DNA of 10,709 bases from Flavobacteriales bacterium (GTDB taxonomy: Bacteria; Bacteroidota; Bacteroidia; Flavobacteriales_D; Cryomorphaceae): assembly GCA_020200995.1 (NCBI GenBank), contig JAIVHQ010000039.1:1-10709 (forward strand). Reading direction: 5' to 3'. How positions within the stretch are numbered: the stretch's first letter is position 1; each line of letters starts with the position of its first letter. Positions 1 through 5,291 of this stretch are shown here, piece after piece. The notes beneath the pieces are model-generated. The model was not told the origin of the DNA. It made no database searches and saw only the letters and a program-made list of their open reading frames with translations. A program made the translations under genes and the position numbers.

Positions 1-1323
1 GAGTTCTACCGAGTTGTTTTTTTCCTCAATGGTAAAGTACAGCACCGAGTCGGCCTTGTGCATTTCCTTCTCCTGGTCCTGGAGGTAGTAGGCCTCGGTC
101 TTGAGCATTTGCTGCTTGATGCCGGGCTCACTCATGAACTTGATGAGTGGCTTAAGCTTGGGCAAACCGCGGTGCGAGCGGAAGAGGGCGAGCCCGCCTT
201 CGGTCACATTGTCTTTGGAGATCTTTCCGTCTTCTACAGCGGCGAGCTTCTTCTTGGCTTCGGCGATGAGGCCGATCACGAGCTGTCGCTGTACGTTGTA
301 AAGTTTTTCAACCCTGGGCTTCATCTCGTCAAAGAGCTGCTGATCGCCTTTTGGGGTGGGACCCGAAATGATGAGGGGCGTACGGGCGTCGTCGATCAAT
401 ACAGAATCGACCTCATCGACGATGGCGTAGTGCTGCTTGCGCTGCACGAGCCGCTCGGGCGTGGTCGACATGTTGTCGCGGAGGTAATCGAAGCCGAATT
501 CGTTGTTGGTTCCGAAAGTCACATCGGCGAGGTAGGCCTTGCGGCGCTCGTCGCTGTTGGGCTGGTGCTTGTCAATACAGTCGACTGACATGCCGTGAAA
601 TTCGTAAATCGGGCCCATCCACTCGGAGTCCCTTCGCGCGAGGTAGTCGTTCACCGTCACGAGGTGTACACCTTTTCCCGCAAGGGCATTGAGGTACACC
701 GGCAGGGTGGCCACGAGGGTTTTACCTTCACCCGTTTGCATCTCGGCCACTTTGCCTTCGTGGAGCGCAATACCACCGATGAGCTGCACATCGTAGTGCA
801 TCATGTCCCAGGTGATTTCGGTGCCGGCAGCCATCCACTTGCGATGCCACACGGCCTTTTCACCTTTGATATCCAAGCCACTGCGCTGAGCGGCCACGTT
901 GCGGTCAAAATCGTTTGCGGTCACTTCGATGGTTTCATTCTCCATAAAGCGACGCGCCGTTTCTCGCACCACGGCAAAGGCCTCGGGGAGAATTTCCTTC
1001 AGCTCTTTTTCAATGAGGTCATTGTTTTCGGTCGCGATGGCATCCACCTGATCAAAAATGGCCTCCTTATCGGCGATGGCCATCTCGGGGTTGTCATCCA
1101 CTTCCTTTTTGAGCTCGGCGATGCGGGCTTCGTTTTCTTTGGTAGCTTCGACGATACGGGCTTTGAGGCCATCCGTTTTGGCGCGAAGATCGTCGTGGCT
1201 GATGGATTTGAGCTGCTCTCCGATCTCGTTGATTTGCTTCACAACGGGTTCAATGAGCTTGATATCGCGTTCGGATTTATCTCCGAATATTTTCTTGAGT
1301 GTCTTGGTAAAAGATCCTAACAT
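1..1323 (-). CDS. secA: Protein translocase subunit SecA, N-terminal part (gene continues beyond the left edge)
   Basis: SecA is the ATPase motor that pushes unfolded preproteins through the SecYEG channel in the inner membrane. The window holds the first 441 codons, starting MLGSFTKTLKKIFGDKSERD; the frame stays open to base 1. Visible motifs are the Walker A region EMQTGEGKT (residues 194-202), VTVNDYLARRDSEWMGP, FGTNNEFGFDYLRDN and the DEVDS Walker B/DEAD-type motif (303-307), followed by DDARTPLIISGP. The window ends inside the preprotein cross-linking domain. Walker A lies about 90 residues later than in E. coli SecA because of a charged, probably coiled-coil insertion at about residues 30-110, which is usual for Bacteroidota SecA. 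The start is supported by the family-typical N terminus and a TAnnTTTG promoter about 40 bases upstream. I checked the region around 480-720 codon by codon and found no frameshift. Confidence 0.97.
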   Translation of the reverse strand, partial: MLGSFTKTLKKIFGDKSERDIKLIEPVVKQINEIGEQLKSISHDDLRAKTDGLKARIVEATKENEARIAELKKEVDDNPEMAIADKEAIFDQVDAIATENNDLIEKELKEILPEAFAVVRETARRFMENETIEVTANDFDRNVAAQRSGLDIKGEKAVWHRKWMAAGTEITWDMMHYDVQLIGGIALHEGKVAEMQTGEGKTLVATLPVYLNALAGKGVHLVTVNDYLARRDSEWMGPIYEFHGMSVDCIDKHQPNSDERRKAYLADVTFGTNNEFGFDYLRDNMSTTPERLVQRKQHYAIVDEVDSVLIDDARTPLIISGPTPKGDQQLFDEMKPRVEKLYNVQRQLVIGLIAEAKKKLAAVEDGKISKDNVTEGGLALFRSHRGLPKLKPLIKFMSEPGIKQQMLKTEAYYLQDQEKEMHKADSVLYFTIEEKNNSVEL

Positions 1324-1362
1324 GGGGTTTTCAAATTTTCGAGCGCCTCAGACGCGGGGGTG

Positions 1363-1392
1363 CAAAGGTACCTATTTCACGGCGATATGCAC
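1363..1392 (-). promoter_or_regulatory. Putative Bacteroidota-type promoter of secA
   Basis: Read on the minus strand, TACCTTTG (1363-1370) matches the Bacteroidota -7 consensus TAnnTTTG exactly. The triplet 19 bases upstream is GTG, against the TTG expected at -33. The predicted start of transcription is about 30 bases before the secA ATG. The same TACCTTTGCA string precedes tRNA-Leu in this window. Confidence 0.55.
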
Positions 1393-1539
1393 AGTGCGGC
1401 GGCGTGATTTAAGCGAATGGAACACCATAAACGATGCCTTGAATTTTTACTGCCGTTTTGGCGGGCAGGCCCGAAACTTACTTCTGACCACTTACGGCTG
1501 AAATGCGCGCACCACCTCGGATGCCAAACATCCGGTCAT

Positions 1540-1562
1540 AAAAAAAGGCGCTCGTGGCGCCT
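1540..1562 (-). terminator. Intrinsic terminator after the DUF2795-like gene
   Basis: On the minus strand a 6-bp perfect stem, AGGCGC/GCGCCT (1546-1551 with 1557-1562), with a 5-base loop is followed directly by a run of seven T (1540-1546). It lies about 13 bases past the stop codon of the small upstream gene and insulates it from secA. Confidence 0.85.
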
Positions 1563-1574
1563 CTTTGATTTTTG

Positions 1575-1796
1575 TCAGTATTCATCTTCATTAAAGAAGA
1601 AATCTTCCTTGGTCGGATAATCCGGCCAAATGTCTTCGATCGTTTCGTACAATTCACCGACCTCCTCGATCTCCTGAAGGTTTTCGACCACCTCAAGCGG
1701 GGCGCCTGTGCGGATCGCAAAGTCGATCAACTCGTCCTTTGTAGCCGGCCAGGGCGCATCTTCAAGGTAGGATGCCAATTCGAGTGTCCAGTACAT
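1575..1796 (-). CDS. Small acidic DUF2795-type protein, function unknown
   Basis: This is a 73-residue protein beginning MYWTLELASYLEDAPWPATK and ending in the acidic stretch KEDFFFNEDEY. It matches from memory a small, strongly conserved Bacteroidota protein carrying the DUF2795 domain and commonly found close to secA. The domain's function is unknown. There is no signal peptide or membrane segment, and the protein is rich in Asp and Glu, with the middle (GAPLEVVENLQEIEEVGELYETIEDIW) probably helical. The start is fixed by the conserved N terminus and a strong promoter 35 bases upstream. The gene is flanked by its own promoter and terminator, so it is probably transcribed alone. The strong promoter suggests high expression, which is an inference. 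Confidence 0.9.
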   Translation of the reverse strand: MYWTLELASYLEDAPWPATKDELIDFAIRTGAPLEVVENLQEIEEVGELYETIEDIWPDYPTKEDFFFNEDEY

Positions 1797-1831
1797 AATA
1801 GTGTGCTTTTAATCGTTCTTTTATCGTTACG

Positions 1832-1861
1832 CAAAAGTAGTTTTTTTGTTTTCCCTTGCAA
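1832..1861 (-). promoter_or_regulatory. Strong Bacteroidota-type promoter of the DUF2795-like gene
   Basis: On the minus strand TTG (1859-1861), a 19-base spacer and TACTTTTG (1832-1839) match the Bacteroidota housekeeping promoter pattern at every fixed position. Transcription would start near 1825, leaving a short A-rich leader of about 30 bases without a Shine-Dalgarno sequence, as is usual in this phylum. Confidence 0.75.
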
Positions 1862-1872
1862 GCTAAATTAAT

Positions 1873-1886
1873 GATTATTAATAATC
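1873..1886. promoter_or_regulatory. Perfect 14-bp AT-rich palindrome, possible operator
   Basis: GATTATTAATAATC is a perfect palindrome. It lies 11 bases upstream of the -33 box of the DUF2795-like promoter and 14 bases past the stop codon of the adenosyltransferase gene. It could bind a dimeric regulator or simply reflect local AT richness. There is no T tract positioned for a terminator. Confidence 0.25.
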
Positions 1887-1900
1887 TCAAAATCTGATGA

Positions 1901-2452
1901 TTACTCCTTTTCAGGTATCCAAGGGGTCTCCTCAGCTTTCAAATCACGGCTTATTTTTCGGCTCAGAACAAAGAAATAGTCCGAGAGCCGGTTCAGGTAA
2001 ACCGGGATAGGGGTTGGCACATCACTCTCATCATTGAGGTGCAGCACAATACGCTCGCCGCGCCTGCATACACACCTGCAAATGTGGGCCTGCGCCACGG
2101 CGAGATGACCACCGGGAAGCACAAAATTCTTCATCGGCGGCAACGCTTCTTCCATCGCGTCAATCGACTGCTCAAGAAAGGTCACATCGCCCTCCTGCAG
2201 CTTCGGTATTTTCACTTTCTTCTCGCCCGGCTCCGTGGCCAGCTGGGCGCCGATCACAAACAGGTGGTTTTGGATGTCAATCAACTGCTTCACGACTGCC
2301 GCATCCAATTCGTATGAGCGCAGCATACCAACGTGCGAGTTTAGCTCATCGATGGTTCCGTAGGCTTCGATGCGCAAGTGGTATTTTGCCACCCGCGAGC
2401 CTCCAAGGAGTGATGTTTTACCGGCGTCGCCCGTTTTGGTGTATATTTTCAT
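1901..2452 (-). CDS. Corrinoid (cob(I)alamin) adenosyltransferase, PduO/ATR type
   Basis: The protein transfers the 5'-deoxyadenosyl group of ATP to cob(I)alamin or cob(I)yrinic acid diamide, making the adenosylcobalamin used by enzymes such as methylmalonyl-CoA mutase or class II ribonucleotide reductase. It is cytoplasmic and normally trimeric. All family motifs are present in 183 residues: the ATP-binding N terminus TKTGDAGKTSLLGGSRV (5-21), GTIDELN (32-38), FVLPGGH (110-116), RCVCRRGER (126-134) and YLNRLSDYFF (152-161), ending in the usual TPWIP. Length and both ends match the family, so it appears intact. It is the last gene of a three-gene unit, 47 bases after the ABC ATPase. No cobalamin riboswitch or other B12 gene is visible in the window. 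The neighbours do not explain its placement. Confidence 0.95.
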   Translation of the reverse strand: MKIYTKTGDAGKTSLLGGSRVAKYHLRIEAYGTIDELNSHVGMLRSYELDAAVVKQLIDIQNHLFVIGAQLATEPGEKKVKIPKLQEGDVTFLEQSIDAMEEALPPMKNFVLPGGHLAVAQAHICRCVCRRGERIVLHLNDESDVPTPIPVYLNRLSDYFFVLSRKISRDLKAEETPWIPEKE

Positions 2453-2499
2453 GGGTGTGTTGAAGTGTTGTGGATTTAACGGAATAAGCGCGGACTTGT

Positions 2500-3210
2500 T
2501 TACCGCGCCGGTTTTTGCAGCTCGGCATCGGTTGTCGACATGTCGGATTCGATCAATCCGTCGCGCAGGCGGACAATACGTCGGGCATGTTGGGCGATGT
2601 CTTCCTCGTGGGTCACCAGGATGATGGTGTTGCCCGAGCGGTGAATGTCGTCGAGCAGGGCCATGATTTCGTAGGATGTTTTGCTGTCGAGGTTACCCGT
2701 CGGCTCATCGGCCAGGATGATGGAAGGGCTGTTGACCAGCGCACGGGCCACGGCCACACGCTGTCGCTGCCCTCCGGAGAGTTCATTCGGCTTGTGGTCC
2801 ATCCGATCGGCCAGGCCCACCTGCTCGAGCACCTCGCGGGCGCGCTCGTTTCGATCGGCTTTCCCCACACCTTTGTAGATCAGCGGGAGGGCCACATTCT
2901 CGAGGGCCGAGTAGCGCGGCAGGAGGTTGAACGTCTGGAATATAAATCCAATCTCGCGGTTGCGCACTTCAGCCAGGTCGTCGTCCACCATTTTGCTCAC
3001 ATCGCTGCCATTGAGAAAATAGCTGCCTTTTGAAGGCGTGTCCAGACAGCCGAGGATGTTCATCAGCGTACTCTTTCCGCTTCCCGACGGCCCCATCAGG
3101 GCCACGAATTCGTTCTTTTCAATATCCAGGTCTACGGACTGCAGGGCTTTGACCTCCTGCGTCCCGATTTGGTATATTTTGGCGAGTTCTCTTACTTCGA
3201 TCAATGCCAT
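2500..3210 (-). CDS. ABC transporter ATP-binding protein, MacB/LolD/FtsE-like family
   Basis: This is the cytoplasmic ATPase subunit of an ABC system of the lipoprotein-release or MacB exporter type. In 236 residues it has Walker A GPSGSGKST (40-48), the Q-loop Gln at 92 in FIFQTFNLLPRYSALENV, the signature LSGGQRQR (144-151), Walker B ILADEPTGNLD (165-175) and the switch His201 in VTHE. The early DTPSKGSYFLNG segment and the LPRYSALENV motif are typical of the MacB/LolD branch. No FtsX- or MacB-like permease is encoded in the window, so the partner must lie elsewhere. The ATG is 2 bases after the stop codon of the methyltransferase gene, so the two are almost certainly co-transcribed and translationally linked. 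The substrate cannot be told from the sequence. Confidence 0.95.
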   Translation of the reverse strand: MALIEVRELAKIYQIGTQEVKALQSVDLDIEKNEFVALMGPSGSGKSTLMNILGCLDTPSKGSYFLNGSDVSKMVDDDLAEVRNREIGFIFQTFNLLPRYSALENVALPLIYKGVGKADRNERAREVLEQVGLADRMDHKPNELSGGQRQRVAVARALVNSPSIILADEPTGNLDSKTSYEIMALLDDIHRSGNTIILVTHEEDIAQHARRIVRLRDGLIESDMSTTDAELQKPAR

Positions 3211-3212
3211 AT

Positions 3213-3986
3213 TCAGGGGTGTTTTAAGGTAAAGTGTTCGCGGGCCCTTCCTTTTCGGAAAAAGACGAGCCCGAGGTAAAACATGTCGACGGTGAGCGTC
3301 ACGGATTCCAAATTCCGCACCACTTCCCAGGCTTCTTCCATTTCACTGCTCCAATGGATATCGCCCAAAACTACCAACGTATTTTCACGGGCGTATTGCG
3401 CGATGATGTCAAAATACCTCAATGTAGGCTCCTTTCGGTGATTTCCATCAACGTACACCAAATCGGGGTTCTTTAAGTCGCGCAGTGAGGGCTCGAGCAG
3501 GTCGTCAAAATTTCCGCACCGCACTTCTGCCGACACATTCAGCTTCGCCAGGTTTTCGATGGCCATTTTTGCCAAGGCTTCATCTCCCTCGATGCTCAGG
3601 ACGCGCTCGGCATGGCTCGCAGAGGCGAGGTAGGCTGTGGTGAGGCCCAGGTTGGTACCGAGTTCCAGAATGTTTCGGCACTTGAGGTGGGTGGCGAGCC
3701 TTTGCAAAAATGCAGCCTGCGCGGGCGCCGTGGCACTGCTGCGAGCTATTTGAGACACCGTCCGCGAAGACCCCGCCCCGTTTCGGCTTCCCGCTCCGAG
3801 GTCATTGATTTCCAAAAGGCGGTTGTCCTTTTTCAGGGCTTTCCGCAAATTTTCTATCGCAGCGTCATTGCGTGCACCTTTGGCCTGCACCACCTTCTCG
3901 ACGATGTCGTACACAAAAGGGGAATGCACGCCATGCCGTGTTTTGGCCTTGAGGCGGTAACGCAGGTATGACTTGGCAATGCTCAT
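3213..3986 (-). CDS. Class I SAM-dependent methyltransferase (O-methyltransferase-like)
   Basis: This is a 257-residue Rossmann-fold methyltransferase. SAM-binding motif I is ILELGTNLGL (106-115), motif II follows at VLSIEGDE (129-136), and the post-motif YVDGNHRKEP (178-187) contains Asp180. GDIHWSSEMEEAW (208-220) is a family hallmark. The N-terminal part has HGVHSPFVYD (18-27) and a DLGAGS motif (62-67). Both are characteristic of a Bacteroidota family that I recognise but whose substrate is not known to me; it resembles the catechol-type O-methyltransferase group. There is no signal peptide. It is the first gene of the unit with the ABC ATPase and the adenosyltransferase. A poor match to a promoter lies directly upstream (TACTTTCG on the minus strand, 3993-4000). 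Confidence 0.88.
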   Translation of the reverse strand: MSIAKSYLRYRLKAKTRHGVHSPFVYDIVEKVVQAKGARNDAAIENLRKALKKDNRLLEINDLGAGSRNGAGSSRTVSQIARSSATAPAQAAFLQRLATHLKCRNILELGTNLGLTTAYLASASHAERVLSIEGDEALAKMAIENLAKLNVSAEVRCGNFDDLLEPSLRDLKNPDLVYVDGNHRKEPTLRYFDIIAQYARENTLVVLGDIHWSSEMEEAWEVVRNLESVTLTVDMFYLGLVFFRKGRAREHFTLKHP

Positions 3987-3992
3987 CTCACG

Positions 3993-4020
3993 CGAAAGTA
4001 AGGCCTTTGAAGTATTATCA
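3993..4020 (-). promoter_or_regulatory. Weak candidate promoter of the methyltransferase operon
   Basis: TACTTTCG (3993-4000, minus strand) differs from TAnnTTTG at one position. The upstream TGA (4018-4020) is only a partial match to the -33 TTG, with a 17-base spacer. It would give an almost leaderless transcript starting close to the ATG at 3986. The main support is position: a terminator lies upstream and the operon needs a start here. Confidence 0.3.
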
Positions 4021-4084
4021 CCTCATTTTTTCGCCTTGCGGCAAATAGCGCGGAGGAGCGGCGCCGGCACGAAAATCCGGGCAC

Positions 4085-4111
4085 AAAAAAAGGGCGCCAT
4101 AATGACGCCCT
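4085..4111 (-). terminator. Intrinsic terminator after tRNA-Leu
   Basis: On the minus strand AGGGCG pairs with CGCCCT around a 9-base loop (TCATTATGG, closable by one T-G wobble and a C-G pair), followed by seven T (4085-4091). It begins 7 bases after the end of the tRNA. Confidence 0.85.
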
Positions 4112-4117
4112 GAAATG

Positions 4118-4200
4118 TGCCGAAGAAGGGACTCGAACCCCCACGCCCGATGGGCACATGTCCCTGAAACATGCGTGTCTACCAATTTCACCACTTCGGC
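4118..4200 (-). tRNA. tRNA-Leu (anticodon CAG)
   Basis: The 83-base type II tRNA folds completely. The acceptor stem is GCCGAAG/CTTCGGC with discriminator A. The D-arm contains AATTGGTAGA. The anticodon stem CATGT/ACATG encloses the loop TTCAGGG, giving anticodon CAG, which reads CUG. The long variable arm is TGCCC-ATC-GGGCG. The T-loop is GGTTCGAGTCC. The terminal CCA is not encoded. It has its own promoter and terminator. Confidence 0.97.
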
Positions 4201-4210
4201 AAGCGGGCTG

Positions 4211-4240
4211 CAAAGGTAATGATGATTTTTTTGATTGGAA
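4211..4240 (-). promoter_or_regulatory. Bacteroidota-type promoter of tRNA-Leu
   Basis: TACCTTTG (4211-4218, minus strand) is a full match to TAnnTTTG. The triplet 19 bases upstream is TTC instead of TTG. The -7 box ends 10 bases before the first tRNA base. It shares the decamer TACCTTTGCA with the secA promoter. Confidence 0.65.
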
Positions 4241-4489
4241 AAGGTTTTTTTTGGGTGGGTGCCTTTGTCGGTGCCATGGTACAATTTGAAGCTCATCAGG
4301 GAAGCTTTTGAAGTGCGCAAGTGAGTCATTTTTGAGCTGCAAATCGGCGGAGAGGCGGCGTAACAGGGGTGCAGAACATTCGAAATAAGCAGAACACCCA
4401 CGATCTCACAAGTCGGGGAATGTGCAGCAGCAGTCCCCCCTACCTTATAAATGTGCCGGATGAACGCAGGATTACAAATTCGCTGCCTT

Positions 4490-4556
4490 GCAGGTCGAAG
4501 ATCCTGTCTTTAGCACGGAATTTTTGACCACTGCTTAAGCAGGGTCTTCGACCTGC
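4490..4556. repeat. Inverted repeat H1 (17-bp arms, one mismatch)
   Basis: GCAGGTCGAAGATCCTG (4490-4506) is complementary to CAGGGTCTTCGACCTGC (4540-4556) apart from one position. With one further gap the pairing extends through TTTAGCA and TGCTTAA, leaving a loop of about 16 bases. There is no T tract on either side, so it is not a standard terminator. Confidence 0.8.
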
Positions 4557-4595
4557 GAAACCGAGTGGCCTGAAGTTGTGTTTTGCCCCTGCCCC

Positions 4596-4619
4596 AAAAT
4601 GCTCAAGCTACGGCTTGGC
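4596..4619 (+). repeat. Short repeat motif, copy C (degenerate)
   Basis: The motif consists of AAAATG, then CTCAAGCTA, one variable base, then GGCTTGGC. This copy has C at the variable base, whereas the copies at 4925 and 5070 have A. All three are preceded by GCCCC close upstream. The inner CAAGC/GCTTG can pair around a 4-base loop. Confidence 0.75.
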
Positions 4620-4715
4620 ACTTCACTTCGTAGAATTGGATTAGTAAGCCCGGTGTCTGCTCTTTTAGAGTCTATTGTTGAAATCAAGTGGCTGAACCGA
4701 GAAGCTCATTATCAA

Positions 4716-4784
4716 GGCGCACGTAGGATTGAAAACAAGGAGTTGACTAACGTCAATGACTGTTTTCAATCCAAGTGCAACGCC
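4716..4784. repeat. Inverted repeat H2, long imperfect hairpin
   Basis: GGATTGAAAACA (4726-4737) pairs perfectly with TGTTTTCAATCC (4761-4772). Inside, TTGAC and GTCAA form a second stem around the loop TAAC. Outside, CAC/GTG and GGCG/CGCC extend the stem after small bulges. The result is a 69-base bulged hairpin without a T tract. Confidence 0.75.
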
Positions 4785-4834
4785 GATCCAAGATCAAGCC
4801 GAAGGCATGAGAATGGGCTTCCCTGACAGCCACA

Positions 4835-4949
4835 AGGATTGCTGCGCATGCTGGACATCAGGGCCCTGGTACCCAAAGGAAAAAACCGGCCTTGGAGGCC
4901 GGTTACTTTTTTTGCCCCAATTTAAAAATGCTCAAGCTAAGGCTTGGCG
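4835..4949 (+). repeat. Tandem repeat unit, copy A
   Basis: The unit begins AGGATTGCTGCGCAT and runs through CCCTGGTACCCAAAGG, a CCGGCC hairpin, a T tract, GCCCCAATTTAAAAATG and CTCAAGCTAAGGCTTGGC. It matches copy B at 4979-5093 almost base for base, apart from about 14 bases after the first 15 and one extra T in copy B. Copy A lacks the right-hand inverted arm that follows copy B. Confidence 0.9.
4880..4913. terminator. Terminator-like hairpin in copy A
   Basis: AACCGGCCT (4884-4892) pairs perfectly with AGGCCGGTT (4896-4904) around TGG. It is flanked by a run of six A on the left, which reads as T on the minus strand, and by AC plus seven T on the right, so it could stop transcription in both directions. 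No gene directly upstream on either strand needs it. Confidence 0.6.
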
Positions 4950-4978
4950 ACTTGGAGTAATAAAATCATTTGCGGTTT

Positions 4979-5093
4979 AGGATTGCTGCGCATCCTATTC
5001 ATCGAAGCCCTGGTACCCAAAGGAAAAAACCGGCCTTGGAGGCCGGTTACTTTTTTTTGCCCCAATTTAAAAATGCTCAAGCTAAGGCTTGGC
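4979..5093 (+). repeat. Tandem repeat unit, copy B
   Basis: This is the second copy of the unit, displaced by 144 bases from copy A (145 after the T tract, which is one base longer). The segment CCCTGGTACCCAAAGG to CTTGGC is otherwise identical. The copy continues into the right arm of hairpin H3. Confidence 0.9.
5024..5058. terminator. Terminator-like hairpin in copy B
   Basis: The 9-bp stem and TGG loop are identical to copy A (5028-5036 with 5040-5048), with six A on the left and AC plus eight T on the right. On the minus strand it lies after the tRNA-Val terminator and hairpin H3, and could act as a back-up stop for read-through. Confidence 0.6.
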
Positions 5094-5117
5094 ATTTTTA
5101 AATTGGGGCAAAAAAAA
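5051..5117. repeat. Inverted repeat H3 (26-bp perfect arms)
   Basis: The arm 5051-5076 (eight T, then GCCCCAATTTAAAAATGC) is an exact reverse complement of 5092-5117. The 15-base loop TCAAGCTAAGGCTTG itself forms a 5-bp stem, so about 31 bp pair with a single bulged T. The right arm shares its A run with the tRNA-Val terminator. Confidence 0.92.
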
Positions 5118-5141
5118 AATCGCACTCTCGTGCGATTTTTT
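5110..5141 (-). terminator. Intrinsic terminator after tRNA-Val
   Basis: A 7-bp stem ATCGCAC/GTGCGAT (5119-5125 with 5130-5136), extended by A-T pairs, has a 4-base loop and on the minus strand is followed by a run of T (5110-5118). It starts 7 bases after the tRNA ends. Confidence 0.85.
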
Positions 5142-5147
5142 CCTTTG

Positions 5148-5222
5148 TGGGCGATGTAGGATTCGAACCTACGACCCCCTGCTTGTAAGGCAGGTGCTCT
5201 AAACCAACTGAGCTAATCGCCC
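5148..5222 (-). tRNA. tRNA-Val (anticodon TAC)
   Basis: The tRNA is 75 bases long. The acceptor stem is GGGCGAT/ATCGCCC with discriminator A. The D-arm is TAGCTCAGTTGGTTTAGAGCA. The anticodon stem CCTGC/GCAGG encloses CTTACAA, giving anticodon TAC, which reads GUA. The T-arm is GTAGGTTCGAATCCTAC. The terminal CCA is not encoded. It has its own promoter and terminator. Confidence 0.97.
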
Positions 5223-5242
5223 CTTTTGCGCTTAAGCGGGTG

Positions 5243-5272
5243 CAAATATAGATGAATTTTCAGATATGCCAA
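5243..5272 (-). promoter_or_regulatory. Strong Bacteroidota-type promoter of tRNA-Val
   Basis: TTG (5270-5272), a 19-base spacer and TATATTTG (5243-5250) on the minus strand fit the phylum consensus exactly. Transcription would start about 14 bases before the tRNA. The promoter sits in the 69-base gap after folC. Confidence 0.8.
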
Positions 5273-5291
5273 CACGGTCTTTGAAAAAAAT

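Larger units (their letters stand above)
4241..5109. other. Non-coding spacer between the tRNA genes, rich in palindromes and repeats
   Basis: About 870 bases separate the tRNA-Leu promoter from the tRNA-Val terminator. Open frames here are short, cross the hairpins and resemble nothing I recognise. The first part (4241-4480) shows nothing beyond ordinary sequence. The rest holds three long hairpins (4490-4556, 4716-4784, 5051-5117), a direct tandem duplication of about 115 bp with 144-bp period (4835 and 4979), two terminator-like stems inside that duplication, and three copies of a short motif (4596, 4925, 5070). These are listed separately. Confidence 0.75.

Noticed and set aside
595..1320. 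Plus-strand open frame of 241 codons opposite secA
   Set aside because: The opposite strand encodes an unmistakable SecA, and this frame has no recognisable features.
3983..4401. Two overlapping minus-strand open frames of 119 and 127 codons
   Set aside because: Both run through tRNA-Leu, its terminator and its promoter. The peptide LAEVVKLVDTHVSG is the usual false translation of a tRNA-Leu.
4716..4784. Integron attC site
   Set aside because: The bulged hairpin is suggestive in shape, but I cannot find the paired RYYYAAC/GTTRRRY core sites at its ends, and there is no integrase or gene cassette.
4490..5117. CRISPR array
   Set aside because: The repeats are too few, too long and unevenly spaced, and no cas gene is present.
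4578..5159. Several open frames of 62-82 codons on both strands in the tRNA spacer
   Set aside because: They cross the hairpins and repeat units, start at repeat-internal ATGs and show no recognisable protein family or composition.
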